From the NCBI RefSeq assembly GCF_000258175.1, contig NZ_JH636049.1, forward strand, positions 1,326,982 to 1,390,981: DNA of 64,000 bases, given 5' to 3'. Shown in pieces: positions 43,931-52,827 of the stretch. Position numbers and translations under genes: made by a program. Numbering within the stretch: the first letter of the stretch is position 1; each line of letters opens with the position of its first letter. Origin of the DNA: Saccharomonospora xinjiangensis XJ-54. GTDB lineage: Bacteria; Actinomycetota; Actinomycetes; Mycobacteriales; Pseudonocardiaceae. The notes beneath the pieces are model-generated. The model saw nothing but the letters and a program-made list of their open reading frames with translations, made no database searches and was not told the origin of the DNA.

Positions 43931-44145
43931 CGTGTCCGCACCTCCCGCACCCGTGTCCGCACCTCCCGCACCCGTGTCCGCACCTCCCGCACCCGTGTCC
44001 GCACCTCCCGCACCCGTGTCCGCACCTCCCGCACCCGTGTCCGCACCTCCCGCGCGGACACGGACGACAAGTGCAGGCAACCGTGCGTGGAGTGCAAGAG
44101 CCTGTCCGTGAGGTGCCAACACCCGTGCGTCAGGTGCGGACACGG
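43931..44145. repeat. Inverted 21-base-period array with six near-identical copies, locus 5
   Basis: Six head-to-tail copies of a 21-base unit start at 43931, 43952, 43973, 43994, 44015 and 44036. Each reads CGTGTCCGCACCTCCCGCAC plus one base; the last runs into GCGCGGACACGG. After a short segment, degenerate units in the opposite orientation follow (GCAACCGTGCGTGGAGTGCA, CCTGTCCGTGAGGTGCCA, ACACCCGTGCGTCAGGTGCG), ending in GCGGACACGG at 44145. The near-identity of the six copies indicates recent expansion, in contrast to the older inverted arm. Confidence 0.9.
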
Positions 44146-44162
44146 TGGCGGGGATGCCTGGA

Positions 44163-44168
44163 TACAGT
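44163..44168 (+). promoter_or_regulatory. Putative -10 element (TACAGT) of a leaderless pseudouridine synthase gene
   Basis: TACAGT, six bases, then the ATG at 44175, without a ribosome-binding site. It lies 17 bases downstream of the end of repeat locus 5, so the array occupies the position where the -35 region would be expected to start. Confidence 0.5.
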
Positions 44169-44174
44169 GCGGGC

Positions 44175-45119
44175 ATGAGACGTGCGCGGAGACCACCTTC
44201 GCCCCTGCCGCAACGCGACGGGCTCGACGCCGCCCGCATCCGGCTTCCCGCGCACGGACCGTGGGAGACGGCGCGCGACTTCCTGGTGCGCAAACTCGAC
44301 CGGCTGCAGCCCGAACACATCGACGAGATGCTGCGGCAGGGCCGCTTCGTCACCCTCGACGGACCGATCGCCCCTGACTCGGCGTATCTGCCGAACACCC
44401 TCGTCTGGTTCCACCGCGAACTTCCCGACGAGGTCCCGGTGCCGTTCGAGATCGAGGTCGCTTACGCCGACGACGACATCGTGGTGGCCGACAAACCGCA
44501 TTTCCTCGCCACCACACCTCGTGGCAGCCATGTGCGGCAGACGGCGCTGGTACGGCTGCGCCACCTGCTCGGCATCCGCGACCTCGCCCCGGTACACCGG
44601 CTCGACCGCGTCACGGCAGGGCTCCTGCTGTTCGTGACCCGGCGCGAGCTGCGCGCGCCGTACCAGCAGCTTTTCCAGAACCGGCTGGTCCGCAAGGAGT
44701 ACGAGGCCGTCGCACCGTACGACCCCGGGCTGGAACTGCCGCGCACGGTACGCAGCCGCATCGTCAAGAAGCGCGGGGTTCCGACAGCGCGGGAGATACC
44801 CGGCGAGCCCAACGCCGAGACGCACGTGGACCTGCTCGACCACGCGGACGGCCTCGCCAGGTACCGGCTGCTCCCCACGACGGGCCGCACGCACCAGCTT
44901 CGCGTCCACCTGGCGAGCCTCGGCGTCCCGATCCTCGGCGATCCGCTGTATCCCGAGGTCCGCGAGATCGCGCCCGACGACTTCACCCGGCCACTCCAGC
45001 TCCTCGCCAGGGCACTGGAGTTCGACGATCCCGTGACCGGTGAACGCCGCCGCTTCGAGAGCAAGCGCGAGCTGGTGGCGTGGTCGGATCATGCGGCGTG
45101 GCTGTCCGGGCCGGCTTGA
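44175..45119 (+). CDS. RluA-family pseudouridine synthase
   Basis: This 314-residue RNA-modifying enzyme converts uridine to pseudouridine. The catalytic motif is PVHRLDRVTAGLLLF with the nucleophilic Asp. Other family segments are DDIVVADKPHFLATTP, FQNRLVRKEYEAV, and TTGRTHQLRVHLASLGVPIL followed by GDPLYPE. The N-terminal region (about residues 30-80) is S4-like. Whether it modifies rRNA or tRNA is not clear. A hairpin at its 3' end separates it from convergent parC. Confidence 0.92.
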   Translation: MRRARRPPSPLPQRDGLDAARIRLPAHGPWETARDFLVRKLDRLQPEHIDEMLRQGRFVTLDGPIAPDSAYLPNTLVWFHRELPDEVPVPFEIEVAYADDDIVVADKPHFLATTPRGSHVRQTALVRLRHLLGIRDLAPVHRLDRVTAGLLLFVTRRELRAPYQQLFQNRLVRKEYEAVAPYDPGLELPRTVRSRIVKKRGVPTAREIPGEPNAETHVDLLDHADGLARYRLLPTTGRTHQLRVHLASLGVPILGDPLYPEVREIAPDDFTRPLQLLARALEFDDPVTGERRRFESKRELVAWSDHAAWLSGPA

Positions 45120-45134
45120 GGGCCCGGCCCGGAC
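45104..45134. terminator. Hairpin between convergent rluA-type gene and parC
   Basis: GTCCGGGCCGG (45104-45114) and CCGGCCCGGAC (45124-45134) form a perfect 11-bp stem with a 9-base loop. It overlaps the last codons of the pseudouridine synthase and ends eight bases from the parC stop. It has no clear U-run. It probably terminates both convergent transcripts. Confidence 0.6.
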
Positions 45135-45142
45135 GCCGCCGG

Positions 45143-47626
45143 TCACGGACGTTCGATCTGGTGGCCCACCACGTCCGGCCCGGGGTGAGCGGCGCCTGAA
45201 CCGTCCCTTCGAAGGTCCACCTGGGGCAGCTCGACCGCTTCACCCCGCTTCGACGACCCGACAGGACGTGGCCCCACCCAGGCGAGCACGAGTCCCTTCT
45301 CACCTGTGAGGAAGCGGTGCGCGCGCACCCCCGCGGTGGCCCTGCCCTTGGCCGGATACTCCGAGAGCGGCGTGACCTTGACGGTCTCGCCGGTGGCCGT
45401 CACCACCATCGGCTCACCGTGCTCGGCGTCGTCACCGCGCACCGCGCCGAAGAACACCACCTCGGCGGCCTTGCCGAGCGCGATACCCGCGATGCCGCCG
45501 CCCCGCAGACCCTGCGGTCGCACGAGTGAGGCGTCGTACCGCAGCAGCGCGGCCTGCGACGACACGAACGTGAACGTCTCCGTGCCGTCGGTGAGCCAGG
45601 TGGCGCCGACCACCTCGTCACCCTCTCTGAGGCTGATGACGTCGAACTCGTCAGCCCGCACCGGCCAGTCGGGCGCGCACACCTTCACCACGCCCTGCCG
45701 GGTGCCGAGAGCCAGGCCCGGCGAGCCTTCCGCCTGCTCTCCCAGCGGCGCGAGCCCCACAACGCGCTCGTCGCCCTCCAATGGCACGAGTTCCCGCGCT
45801 GGCATCCCCCCGCGCAACGACACGGTGCCGGACGACTGCGGCAGCACGGGCAGCGGCAGCACGTCGGTCTTGAACGCCCTGCCCCGGCTGGTCACTAGCA
45901 GTACCTGGCCGCGCGCGGTGGTATGGACCATGGCGGCGATCGCGTCGTGCTTGGCCCTGCCGCTGCGCCTTCGTCCCTCGACGGCCTCCTCAGACTCGGC
46001 CGCAGTCCTCGCGACCAAGCCGGTGGACGACAGGATGACCTGACACGGGTCGTCGGCCACTTCGAGCGGACCCGCGGGTTTCGACGCCTCCAGAACCTCC
46101 TTGAGGTCGCCGTCGATGAGGGAGGTGCGGCGCGGGCTGGAGAACTGCTTGGCCACGGCGGCGAGTTCCCTGGAGACGACTCGCTTCAGCACCTTCTCGT
46201 CGTCGAGGATTGCCGTCAGTTCCGCGATCTCCTCGCGGAGGCGCTCCTTTTCGGACTCCAGTTCGATCTTGTCGTACTTGGTGAGCCTGCGCAGCGGCGT
46301 GTCGAGGATGTAGGTGGCCTGGATCTCGGACAGCGCGAAGCGTCTCATCAGGCCTTCCTTCGCGGCCTTGGCGTTCTCGCTCCCCCGGATCAGCTTGATC
46401 ACCTTGTCGATGTCGAGGAGCGCGACGAGCAGACCCTCGACGAGGTGCAGGCGGTCCTCGCGCTTACGCCTGCGGTACCGCGTGCGCCGCGTGACGACCT
46501 CGTACCGGTGGGCGAGAAAGACTTCGAGAAGTTCCTTCAGCCCGAGCGTGCGCGGCTGACCGTCCACCAGCACGAGGTTGTTGATGCCGAACGACTGTTC
46601 CAGCGGAGTGAGCCGGTAGAGGTCGGCGAGCAGTGGCTGCGGGTTCACCCCGACCTTGCACTCGATGACGAGCTTCGTGCCGTTCTCGCGGTCGGTGAGG
46701 TCCTTGACGTCGGCGATGCCGGAGAGGCGTTTCGTCTTGTTGACCTCGTCGGTGATCCGCTCGATCACCTTCTCGGGGCCGACGCCGTAGGGCAGTTCGG
46801 TGACGGTGATGCCCTGCCTTCGGCTGCCCTCGATGGGGCCTGTGGTGACCTTCGCCCGCATCCGCACGACGCCGCGCCCGGTCTCGTACGCCTTGCGCAC
46901 CTGGTCGAGCCCCAGCAGGTGCCCACCGGTGGGCAGGTCGGGGCCCGGGACGAACTCCATCAGCTTGTCCAGTGAGGCGTTCGGGTGGTTGATCAGCCAC
47001 CGCGCCGCGGCCACGACCTCGCCGAGGTTGTGCGGGATCATGTTGGTGGCCATGCCGACCGCGATACCGGAGGTGCCGTTGACGAGCAGGTTCGGAAACG
47101 CCGAGGGCAGCACCGACGGCTCGGCCAGCGATCCGTCGTAGTTCGGCCGGAAATCGACGGTCTCCTCGCCCAGCTCGCCCACGAGCAGCATGGCCTCCGG
47201 CGACATGCGGGCCTCGGTGTAACGGGACGCGGCGGGTCCGTCGTCGGGGCTTCCGAAGTTGCCGTGCCCGTCCACCAGCGGCACGTTCATCGAGAAGTCC
47301 TGAGCCAGCCGCACCATGGCGTCGTAGATCGCCGTGTCGCCGTGCGGGTGGTAACGGCCCATCACATCGCCCACGACGCGGGACGACTTCACGTAGGCGT
47401 GATCGGGCCGGTAACCGTTCTCGTGCATCGAGTAGAGGATGCGGCGATGGACCGGCTTCAAGCCGTCCCGCGCGTCGGGCAGCGCGCGAGAGTGGATGAC
47501 CGAGTAGGCGTACTCCAGGTAGGAGTCCTCGATCTCGGTCTTCACCGGGTTGTCGAAGACCCGCGCGCCCGCCCTGTCGAAGGCGGAGGGATCGACGCGG
47601 GTGGTCGGGTTCTTACGCCGTGCCAT
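45143..47626 (-). CDS. parC: Type IIA topoisomerase subunit A (ParC-like)
   Basis: This 827-residue breakage-reunion subunit has LPDARDGLKPVHRRILYSMH, GRYHPHGDTAIYDAMVRLAQ, and the catalytic tyrosine Tyr136 in AASRYTEARMS. A long coiled-coil stretch around residues 430-500 and a C-terminal DNA-wrapping region follow. In the quinolone region, Thr98 is at the position of GyrA Ser83. It lies 27 bases downstream of parE. Actinobacteria such as Streptomyces have this second, ParE/ParC-like enzyme besides gyrase. The sequence cannot prove decatenation preference. Confidence 0.92.
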   Translation of the reverse strand: MARRKNPTTRVDPSAFDRAGARVFDNPVKTEIEDSYLEYAYSVIHSRALPDARDGLKPVHRRILYSMHENGYRPDHAYVKSSRVVGDVMGRYHPHGDTAIYDAMVRLAQDFSMNVPLVDGHGNFGSPDDGPAASRYTEARMSPEAMLLVGELGEETVDFRPNYDGSLAEPSVLPSAFPNLLVNGTSGIAVGMATNMIPHNLGEVVAAARWLINHPNASLDKLMEFVPGPDLPTGGHLLGLDQVRKAYETGRGVVRMRAKVTTGPIEGSRRQGITVTELPYGVGPEKVIERITDEVNKTKRLSGIADVKDLTDRENGTKLVIECKVGVNPQPLLADLYRLTPLEQSFGINNLVLVDGQPRTLGLKELLEVFLAHRYEVVTRRTRYRRRKREDRLHLVEGLLVALLDIDKVIKLIRGSENAKAAKEGLMRRFALSEIQATYILDTPLRRLTKYDKIELESEKERLREEIAELTAILDDEKVLKRVVSRELAAVAKQFSSPRRTSLIDGDLKEVLEASKPAGPLEVADDPCQVILSSTGLVARTAAESEEAVEGRRRSGRAKHDAIAAMVHTTARGQVLLVTSRGRAFKTDVLPLPVLPQSSGTVSLRGGMPARELVPLEGDERVVGLAPLGEQAEGSPGLALGTRQGVVKVCAPDWPVRADEFDVISLREGDEVVGATWLTDGTETFTFVSSQAALLRYDASLVRPQGLRGGGIAGIALGKAAEVVFFGAVRGDDAEHGEPMVVTATGETVKVTPLSEYPAKGRATAGVRAHRFLTGEKGLVLAWVGPRPVGSSKRGEAVELPQVDLRRDGSGAAHPGPDVVGHQIERP

Positions 47627-47652
47627 GACTTGGTCGTCGCTTTCCTGTGTCG

Positions 47653-49710
47653 TCAGATGTCGATCGCGGCCTGGTCAACCCTCGCGGCCGACGTGATGAG
47701 CCACTTCCTGCGGGGTTCGACCTTCTCGCCCATGAGCAACTCCAGCGCGGCCTCGGCGGCGTCTGCGTCGTCGAGGGTGATGCGGCGCACCGAGCGGGTC
47801 GCCGGGTTCATCGTGGTCTCCCACAACTCGTCGGCGTCCATCTCGCCGAGTCCCTTGAACCGGGGCACCGGCTTGACGACCTGCTTACCCGACCGTTCCA
47901 GCTCGGCGACCTTCGCCTCCATCTCGCGCTCGGTGTAGGTGTAGAAGGTCCGGGAGTCGCGCCCCTTCGTGGTGATCTTGTGCAGCGGCGGCATGGCCGC
48001 GTAGAGCCTGCCCTCGGCGATGACCGGCCGCATGTACCTCGCGAACAGCGTGATCAGCAGCGTCCGAATGTGGGAGCCGTCCACATCGGCGTCGGCCATC
48101 AGGATCACGCGGCCGTAGCGCATGGTCGAGATGTCGAACGTCCGCCCCGTCCCCGCTCCGAGTACCTGCACGATCGACGCGATCTCGGCGTTCTTGAGCG
48201 CCTCACCGAGGTTGGCCTTCTGCACGTTGAGGATCTTGCCGCGCAGTGGCAGCAGCGCCTGGTACTCCGACACGCGCGCCATCCTCGCCGAGCCGAGCGC
48301 GCTGTCACCCTCCACGAGGAACAGTTCACTGCGGGCGATGCCGGTGCTGCGGCAGTCCACGAGCTTCGGCGGCATGGCGGCGCCTTCGAGCGCGGTCTTG
48401 CGCCGTGCCGCGTCCTTCTGCTGCTTCTGCGTCAGCCGCACGCGCGAGGCGTCCACGATCTTCTGCAGCACCGTCTTGGCCTCGGTGCGGCTCCTGCGGT
48501 TGTCGGCCCACGCTTTGATGTGCTTTTCGACGAGCCCCTGCACCACCTTGGTGATACCCGAGGTGGACAGCTCGTCCTTGGTCTGCGACGTGAATTGCGG
48601 CTCGGGGATGCGCACATGCACCACAGCCGTGAGTCCCTCGCACACGTCGTCGAGGATGGGCGGCTCCTCCTTGGCCTTGAGCAGCCCACGGGTTTTCGAG
48701 ATGGCGTCGTGGACGGCCCGCACGAGACCCCGCTCGAAACCCTTCCTGTGCGTTCCACCGTGGACGTTGCGGATGGTGTTGGTGAAGCACTCGACGGTGC
48801 GTTCGTAGCCGGTTCCCCAGCGGAGCGCCACCTCGACCTCGGCCCGCCGCTCCACATTGGACTGCATGACTCCGTTGGCGTCGGCCGCGTTCTCCTTGTA
48901 CGTCCCCTCGCCGGTGATGAACTGGGTCTCACACACGGCGCGGTCACCAGAGGGCGCGAGAAACTCCACCATGTCGGCGAGCCCGTTGGGGTAGTGGAAG
49001 GTCTCCTCGTTGATGGCCGAGTCGGTGGCGGTGCGCAGCACGTACGTGACGCTGGGCACCAGGAACGCGGTGTGGCGCAGCTTCGCGCGCACGAGGTCCA
49101 CGTCGAGCTGCGCGCCGCGTTCGAAGTAGCGGGCGTCGTACCAGTAGCGGACGGTGGTGCCGGTGGATTCACCACGCTTCATCTTCCGCACGAAACGCAA
49201 CCCGGACTGCGGGGTGAACTTCGCCTTGGGGCCGGGACCGTCGAAGATTCCCGGCACACCACGGGCGAACGACATCTCGTGAACCTTGCCGCCGTACTTC
49301 ACCGTGACGTCGAACCGCAGCGACAGCGCGTTCACCGCCGAGGCGCCGACACCGTGCAGACCGCCGGACGTCTTGTACCCGGAGCCGCCGAACTTGCCGC
49401 CCGCGTGAAGGCGCGTCAGCACGAGTTCCACACCGCTGAGACCCGATTTGCCGTGGGTGTCGGTGGGGATGCCACGCCCGTCGTCGGCGACCTCCACACT
49501 GCCGTCTGCGTGCAGCGTCACCACGATCTTCGTCGCGTGCCCCGCGACGCCCTCGTCCGTCGAGTTGTCCACGATCTCCGTGAACAGGTGGTTGACCCCG
49601 CGACTGTCGGTGGACCCGATGTACATACCCGGCCGCTTGCGCACCGCTTCGAGACCTTCGAGGTGCGTGAGGTCGTCGGCCCCGTAGAGGTTCTCAGCAG
49701 AGACAGTCAC
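47653..49710 (-). CDS. parE: Type IIA topoisomerase subunit B (ParE-like)
   Basis: This is a 685-residue ATPase subunit. The GHKL ATP-binding domain has LEAVRKRPGMYIGSTD, VDNSTDEG, VADDGRGIPTDTHG and GLHGVGASAVNALS. The transducer follows, then the TOPRIM domain with LVEGDSALGSARM and MADADVDGSHI. The C-terminal end has PRFKGLGEMDADELWETTMN. The start is GTG at 49710 with GGGAG nine bases upstream. It forms an operon with parC. The Y-family polymerase gene lies upstream in the same direction. Confidence 0.93.
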   Translation of the reverse strand: MTVSAENLYGADDLTHLEGLEAVRKRPGMYIGSTDSRGVNHLFTEIVDNSTDEGVAGHATKIVVTLHADGSVEVADDGRGIPTDTHGKSGLSGVELVLTRLHAGGKFGGSGYKTSGGLHGVGASAVNALSLRFDVTVKYGGKVHEMSFARGVPGIFDGPGPKAKFTPQSGLRFVRKMKRGESTGTTVRYWYDARYFERGAQLDVDLVRAKLRHTAFLVPSVTYVLRTATDSAINEETFHYPNGLADMVEFLAPSGDRAVCETQFITGEGTYKENAADANGVMQSNVERRAEVEVALRWGTGYERTVECFTNTIRNVHGGTHRKGFERGLVRAVHDAISKTRGLLKAKEEPPILDDVCEGLTAVVHVRIPEPQFTSQTKDELSTSGITKVVQGLVEKHIKAWADNRRSRTEAKTVLQKIVDASRVRLTQKQQKDAARRKTALEGAAMPPKLVDCRSTGIARSELFLVEGDSALGSARMARVSEYQALLPLRGKILNVQKANLGEALKNAEIASIVQVLGAGTGRTFDISTMRYGRVILMADADVDGSHIRTLLITLFARYMRPVIAEGRLYAAMPPLHKITTKGRDSRTFYTYTEREMEAKVAELERSGKQVVKPVPRFKGLGEMDADELWETTMNPATRSVRRITLDDADAAEAALELLMGEKVEPRRKWLITSAARVDQAAIDI

Positions 49711-49854
49711 GTGGTCGCTCTCCCAGGTCGTGATACGCGGAATCGTGACGGGTGCGTCGAGCAGTTTCGGTCAACTGTTCGAGTGCCGCATCAGCGTAGT
49801 GCAGCGTAACGACACAGACGACGCGCGTGTAATGCAACGTCGGTGTGTCCGGCG

Positions 49855-50895
49855 TCATTCCCTGACGAACTCGGCTCGCACACCGAGAAGCCGCACGGGA
49901 CGGTCCACGGTGAAGCGTCCGAACACGTCGGCGGCGGCCTGTGCCAGCACCGCCGCGTCGTTGGTCGGCGATGCCAGTGTGACACTGCGTGTCCGCGTGA
50001 CGAACGGTGCGAAACGGACCTTCACGGCGACCCGCGCGACCGGTCGCCCCTCCTCGGCGACGTCGCCCGCGACCCGCTCCGCGAGCCTGGCCAGGTGTTC
50101 CCTCAGCCGCTCGGCGTCGCTGATGTCGTGCTGGAACGTGATCTCGCGGCTCCGGGATTTCGACACGTACGGCGTCGCCGTCACGTCCCGGTCGCCGAGG
50201 CCGTGGGCCAGCGCACGGAAGTAGGGCCCGAGTGTGGGGCCGAACTCCGCTGCCAGTTCGGTGGGATCGGCCCCGGCGAGGTCGGAGACGGTGGTGATAC
50301 CGGCAGCGGCGAGCTTGTTCCGGGTCTTCGACCCGATCCCCCACAACGCGTCGGTGGGCAGCCCGCCCATGACGTCGGTCCAGTTCTGCCGGGTCAGCCG
50401 GTAGATCCCGCCGGGTTTCGCGAACCCCGTCGCCAGTTTGGCCGTGTGCTTGTTGTCCCCGATCCCGACCGCACACGACAACCCCGTGCGCCTCGACACC
50501 GCCTCGCGGACGGCGTTCGCGAGGCGCTCCGGGTCGCGGGCCTGCTCACCCGACACACCGAGGAACGCCTCGTCCCACCCCGCCACCTCGACCACCACGG
50601 GGAACTCGCGCAGCACGGCCATCACCCGCTCCGACACCTCCTCGTACGCGGGCGGATCGGACGCGACGAAGATCGCGTCGGGACAGCGACGGGCCGCCGT
50701 TCGCAACGGCATGCCGGAATGCACGCCGAACTCCCTCGCCTCGTAGGAAGCGGTGGCCACCACCCCGCGCAGGCTCGGATCTCCGGCGCCTCCCACGACG
50801 ACGGGTTTTCCGCGCAGTTCGGGATGGCGGGCGATCTCGACCGCTGCGATGAACTGGTCGAGATCCACATGCAGCACCCAGTCCGGTGTGGACAC
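49855..50895 (-). CDS. dinB2: Y-family DNA polymerase IV, DinB2-like
   Basis: This 346-residue translesion polymerase has catalytic motifs WVLHVDLDQFIAAVE (palm Asp) and VEVAGWDEAFLGVSG (Asp-Glu pair). CAVGIGDNKHTAKLATGFAK and helix-hairpin-helix elements (ALWGIGSKTRNKLAAAGITT) follow, then the little-finger domain with SREITFQHDISD. It resembles mycobacterial DinB2/DinP (Rv3056 type), including the WDEA variant. Ile16 occupies the steric-gate position, where most Y-family enzymes have Tyr or Phe. The GTG at 50895 is preceded by CATACT six bases upstream, suggesting a leaderless gene. No beta-clamp-binding tail is obvious. Confidence 0.92.
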   Translation of the reverse strand: MSTPDWVLHVDLDQFIAAVEIARHPELRGKPVVVGGAGDPSLRGVVATASYEAREFGVHSGMPLRTAARRCPDAIFVASDPPAYEEVSERVMAVLREFPVVVEVAGWDEAFLGVSGEQARDPERLANAVREAVSRRTGLSCAVGIGDNKHTAKLATGFAKPGGIYRLTRQNWTDVMGGLPTDALWGIGSKTRNKLAAAGITTVSDLAGADPTELAAEFGPTLGPYFRALAHGLGDRDVTATPYVSKSRSREITFQHDISDAERLREHLARLAERVAGDVAEEGRPVARVAVKVRFAPFVTRTRSVTLASPTNDAAVLAQAAADVFGRFTVDRPVRLLGVRAEFVRE

Positions 50896-50901
50896 CTGTG
50901 C

Positions 50902-50907
50902 AGTATG
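50902..50907 (-). promoter_or_regulatory. Putative -10 element (CATACT) of leaderless dinB2
   Basis: Read on the minus strand, CATACT is followed by six bases and the GTG start at 50895. No ribosome-binding site precedes the start. No SOS-box-like palindrome is evident nearby. Confidence 0.45.
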
Positions 50908-51061
50908 CGCCCCGCGAGGCAGGCCGGGCACGGTCTCGTGGAGACAGAGGACGAGGAGGAGTAGAACGGCGGGGCACCGGGGTACCCGGCCGGGTGACAA
51001 CAGACGGTTGAGAGCCGGTGAGGGGCACTGACCCACACCGCTGATGAGGAAAGGAGATCTC

Positions 51062-51481
51062 ATGGCACAGCTGGTCAAGGAGCTGATGACTCCTCAGCCC
51101 GTCGCGCTGCCCGGCGACACCCCTGTCCGCGACGCCGCCCGCAGAATGCGGGACGACGACATCGGAAACGTGCTGGTGTCCGACGGCGAGGAGGTCCGTG
51201 GCATCGTGACCGACCGCGACCTGGTGGTTCGCGGGCTGGCCGACCACGACGATCTCTCGAAGACGCGGCTGCGCGACGTGTGCAGCGAGCAGTTGATCAC
51301 GGCTCGTCCCGGCGACGCGACCGGCGACGTGGTCGCGAGGATGCGCGAGCACGCGGTGCGCCGCGTGCCTGTCGTGGACAGGGGAAGGCCGGTCGGGGTG
51401 TTCTCGATCGGGGATGCCGCGATGGAGCATGATCCGGACTCGGCGCTCGGCGACATCTCGTCGGCTCGGGGCAACCGCTGA
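51062..51481 (+). CDS. CBS-domain protein
   Basis: This 139-residue protein is made almost entirely of two CBS motifs ([20 protein letters not shown] to [14 protein letters not shown], and [20 protein letters not shown] to [16 protein letters not shown]). CBS pairs bind adenine nucleotides. Stand-alone proteins like this are common in actinobacteria near hypoxia or stress genes. The ATG follows AAAGGAG with good spacing. Its function is otherwise unknown. Confidence 0.92.
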   Translation: MAQLVKELMTPQPVALPGDTPVRDAARRMRDDDIGNVLVSDGEEVRGIVTDRDLVVRGLADHDDLSKTRLRDVCSEQLITARPGDATGDVVARMREHAVRRVPVVDRGRPVGVFSIGDAAMEHDPDSALGDISSARGNR

Positions 51482-51552
51482 CCGGTCCGGGCAGGTCGGC
51501 CGCGGTCGAAATCGGATGCGGCGACCACCCTGCCGGCCGTACCGTCGCCCGC

Positions 51553-52473
51553 GTGTCGAACCGTGAGCTGATCGTCCTTGGCACTGGCAGCCAGGTGCCG
51601 TCCCGCGCGCGCAACCACAACGGGTATCTCCTGCGCTGGGACTCGATCGGCCTGCTGTTCGACCCCGGTGAGGGAACACAGCGGCAGCTCACATTCGCGG
51701 GGGTTCCCGCGAGTGCCGTCACCCGCCTCTGCCTGACGCACTTCCACGGCGATCACTGCCTCGGGGTGCCCGGTATCGTTCAACGGCTTTCCCTGGACGG
51801 TGTTCCCAGGGTGCACGCGCACTACCCCGCGTCGGGGCAGGCGTACTTCGAGCGGCTCCGGCACGCCAGCGTCTTCCACGAGACAACCGAACTGATCGAG
51901 GAACCCGTCACGGGAGACGGTGTCGTGGCGCGAGGAGGGTTCGGCGAGCTGTCGGCCCTGCGCCTCGACCATCCCGTCGAGGCGTTCGGGTACCGGCTCG
52001 TCGAACCCGACCGCCGCAACATGGTCCCCCGCCTGCTGGCACGTCACGGCGTCGCGGGGCCGGACGTCGGCGCGCTGGCGCGGGAAGGATCGTGGCTGGT
52101 CAACGGACGCACCGTGACCCTCGACGAGGTGAGCGCACTCCGGCGGGGACAGCGGTTCGCGTTCGTGATGGACACGCGGTTGTGCGATGCCGTGTTCGCA
52201 CTCGCGGAGGGTGCGGACCTGCTGGTGATCGAGGCCACGTTCCTCGAAGCCGAAGCGGACTTGGCCACCACGCACGGCCATCTGACGGCCCGGCAGGCCG
52301 CGCGGGTGGCGCGGGAGAGCGGTGTCCACACGCTGGTGCTGACGCATTTTTCACAACGCTATTCGAATATGGCCGAATTTCATGATCAGGCGGCTGAGGT
52401 GTTCGACGGCGAAGTCGTGATCGCGCACGACCTGGCCCGGATACCTGTACCGCGGAGGACGCGCCCGGAATAA
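51553..52473 (+). CDS. rnz: Ribonuclease Z-type metallo-beta-lactamase-fold hydrolase
   Basis: This 306-residue RNase Z-like protein has [31 protein letters not shown], the zinc-binding [24 protein letters not shown], and the closing [13 protein letters not shown] and [10 protein letters not shown]. The activity expected is removal of 3' trailers from tRNA precursors. The length and motifs fit short RNase Z (tRNase Z-S). The start is GTG at 51553. A related phosphodiesterase function cannot be excluded. Confidence 0.93.
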   Translation: MSNRELIVLGTGSQVPSRARNHNGYLLRWDSIGLLFDPGEGTQRQLTFAGVPASAVTRLCLTHFHGDHCLGVPGIVQRLSLDGVPRVHAHYPASGQAYFERLRHASVFHETTELIEEPVTGDGVVARGGFGELSALRLDHPVEAFGYRLVEPDRRNMVPRLLARHGVAGPDVGALAREGSWLVNGRTVTLDEVSALRRGQRFAFVMDTRLCDAVFALAEGADLLVIEATFLEAEADLATTHGHLTARQAARVARESGVHTLVLTHFSQRYSNMAEFHDQAAEVFDGEVVIAHDLARIPVPRRTRPE

Positions 52474-52548
52474 CGCTTCACGACGGCGCGTTGCCTCCAG
52501 GGTTTGCCCACTTCCGAGCAACCGACGACGAAAGGAGGCGGCACGCCG

Positions 52549-52827
52549 ATGACGAATGGTGAATGGTGGCAGGATGCCGCCTGTCGTGACGAAGATCCCG
52601 AGCTGTTTTTCCCTGTTTCCGACATGGGTCCCGGCGCGCGGCAGACCGCCCGCGCGAAAGCGGTGTGCGCGAGATGTCCCGTTCGTGACCAGTGCCTGCG
52701 CTACGCGCTGGAGAACGGCCTCGACCACGGAATCTTCGGTGGACTGACCGAGCGCGAGCGGCGTGATCTCCTTCACCGGAATCGCCGGGCCAGCCGGGTC
52801 CAGGACGCCGCGGACGAGGCCGCCTGA
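52549..52827 (+). CDS. WhiB-family iron-sulfur transcription factor
   Basis: This 92-residue Wbl protein has the four cluster-binding cysteines Cys12, Cys40, Cys43 and Cys49 (ACRDEDPELFFP, AVCARCPVRDQC). The turn motif is GIFGGLTERERR and a basic C-terminus follows. Wbl proteins bind a [4Fe-4S] cluster and act with the primary sigma factor. The ATG at 52549 has AAAGGAGG ten bases upstream. The WhiB subclass is not assigned. Confidence 0.95.
   Translation: MTNGEWWQDAACRDEDPELFFPVSDMGPGARQTARAKAVCARCPVRDQCLRYALENGLDHGIFGGLTERERRDLLHRNRRASRVQDAADEAA

Noticed and set aside
43931..44056. CRISPR-like array
   Set aside because: The 21-base units are directly adjacent with no spacers, there are no cas genes, and other loci are inverted arrays.
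43598..44377. Open frame through the 21-base repeats giving a repeated RVRTSRT peptide
   Set aside because: It arises because 21 is a multiple of three; it overlaps the SorC-type gene in another frame and has no start signal or natural composition.
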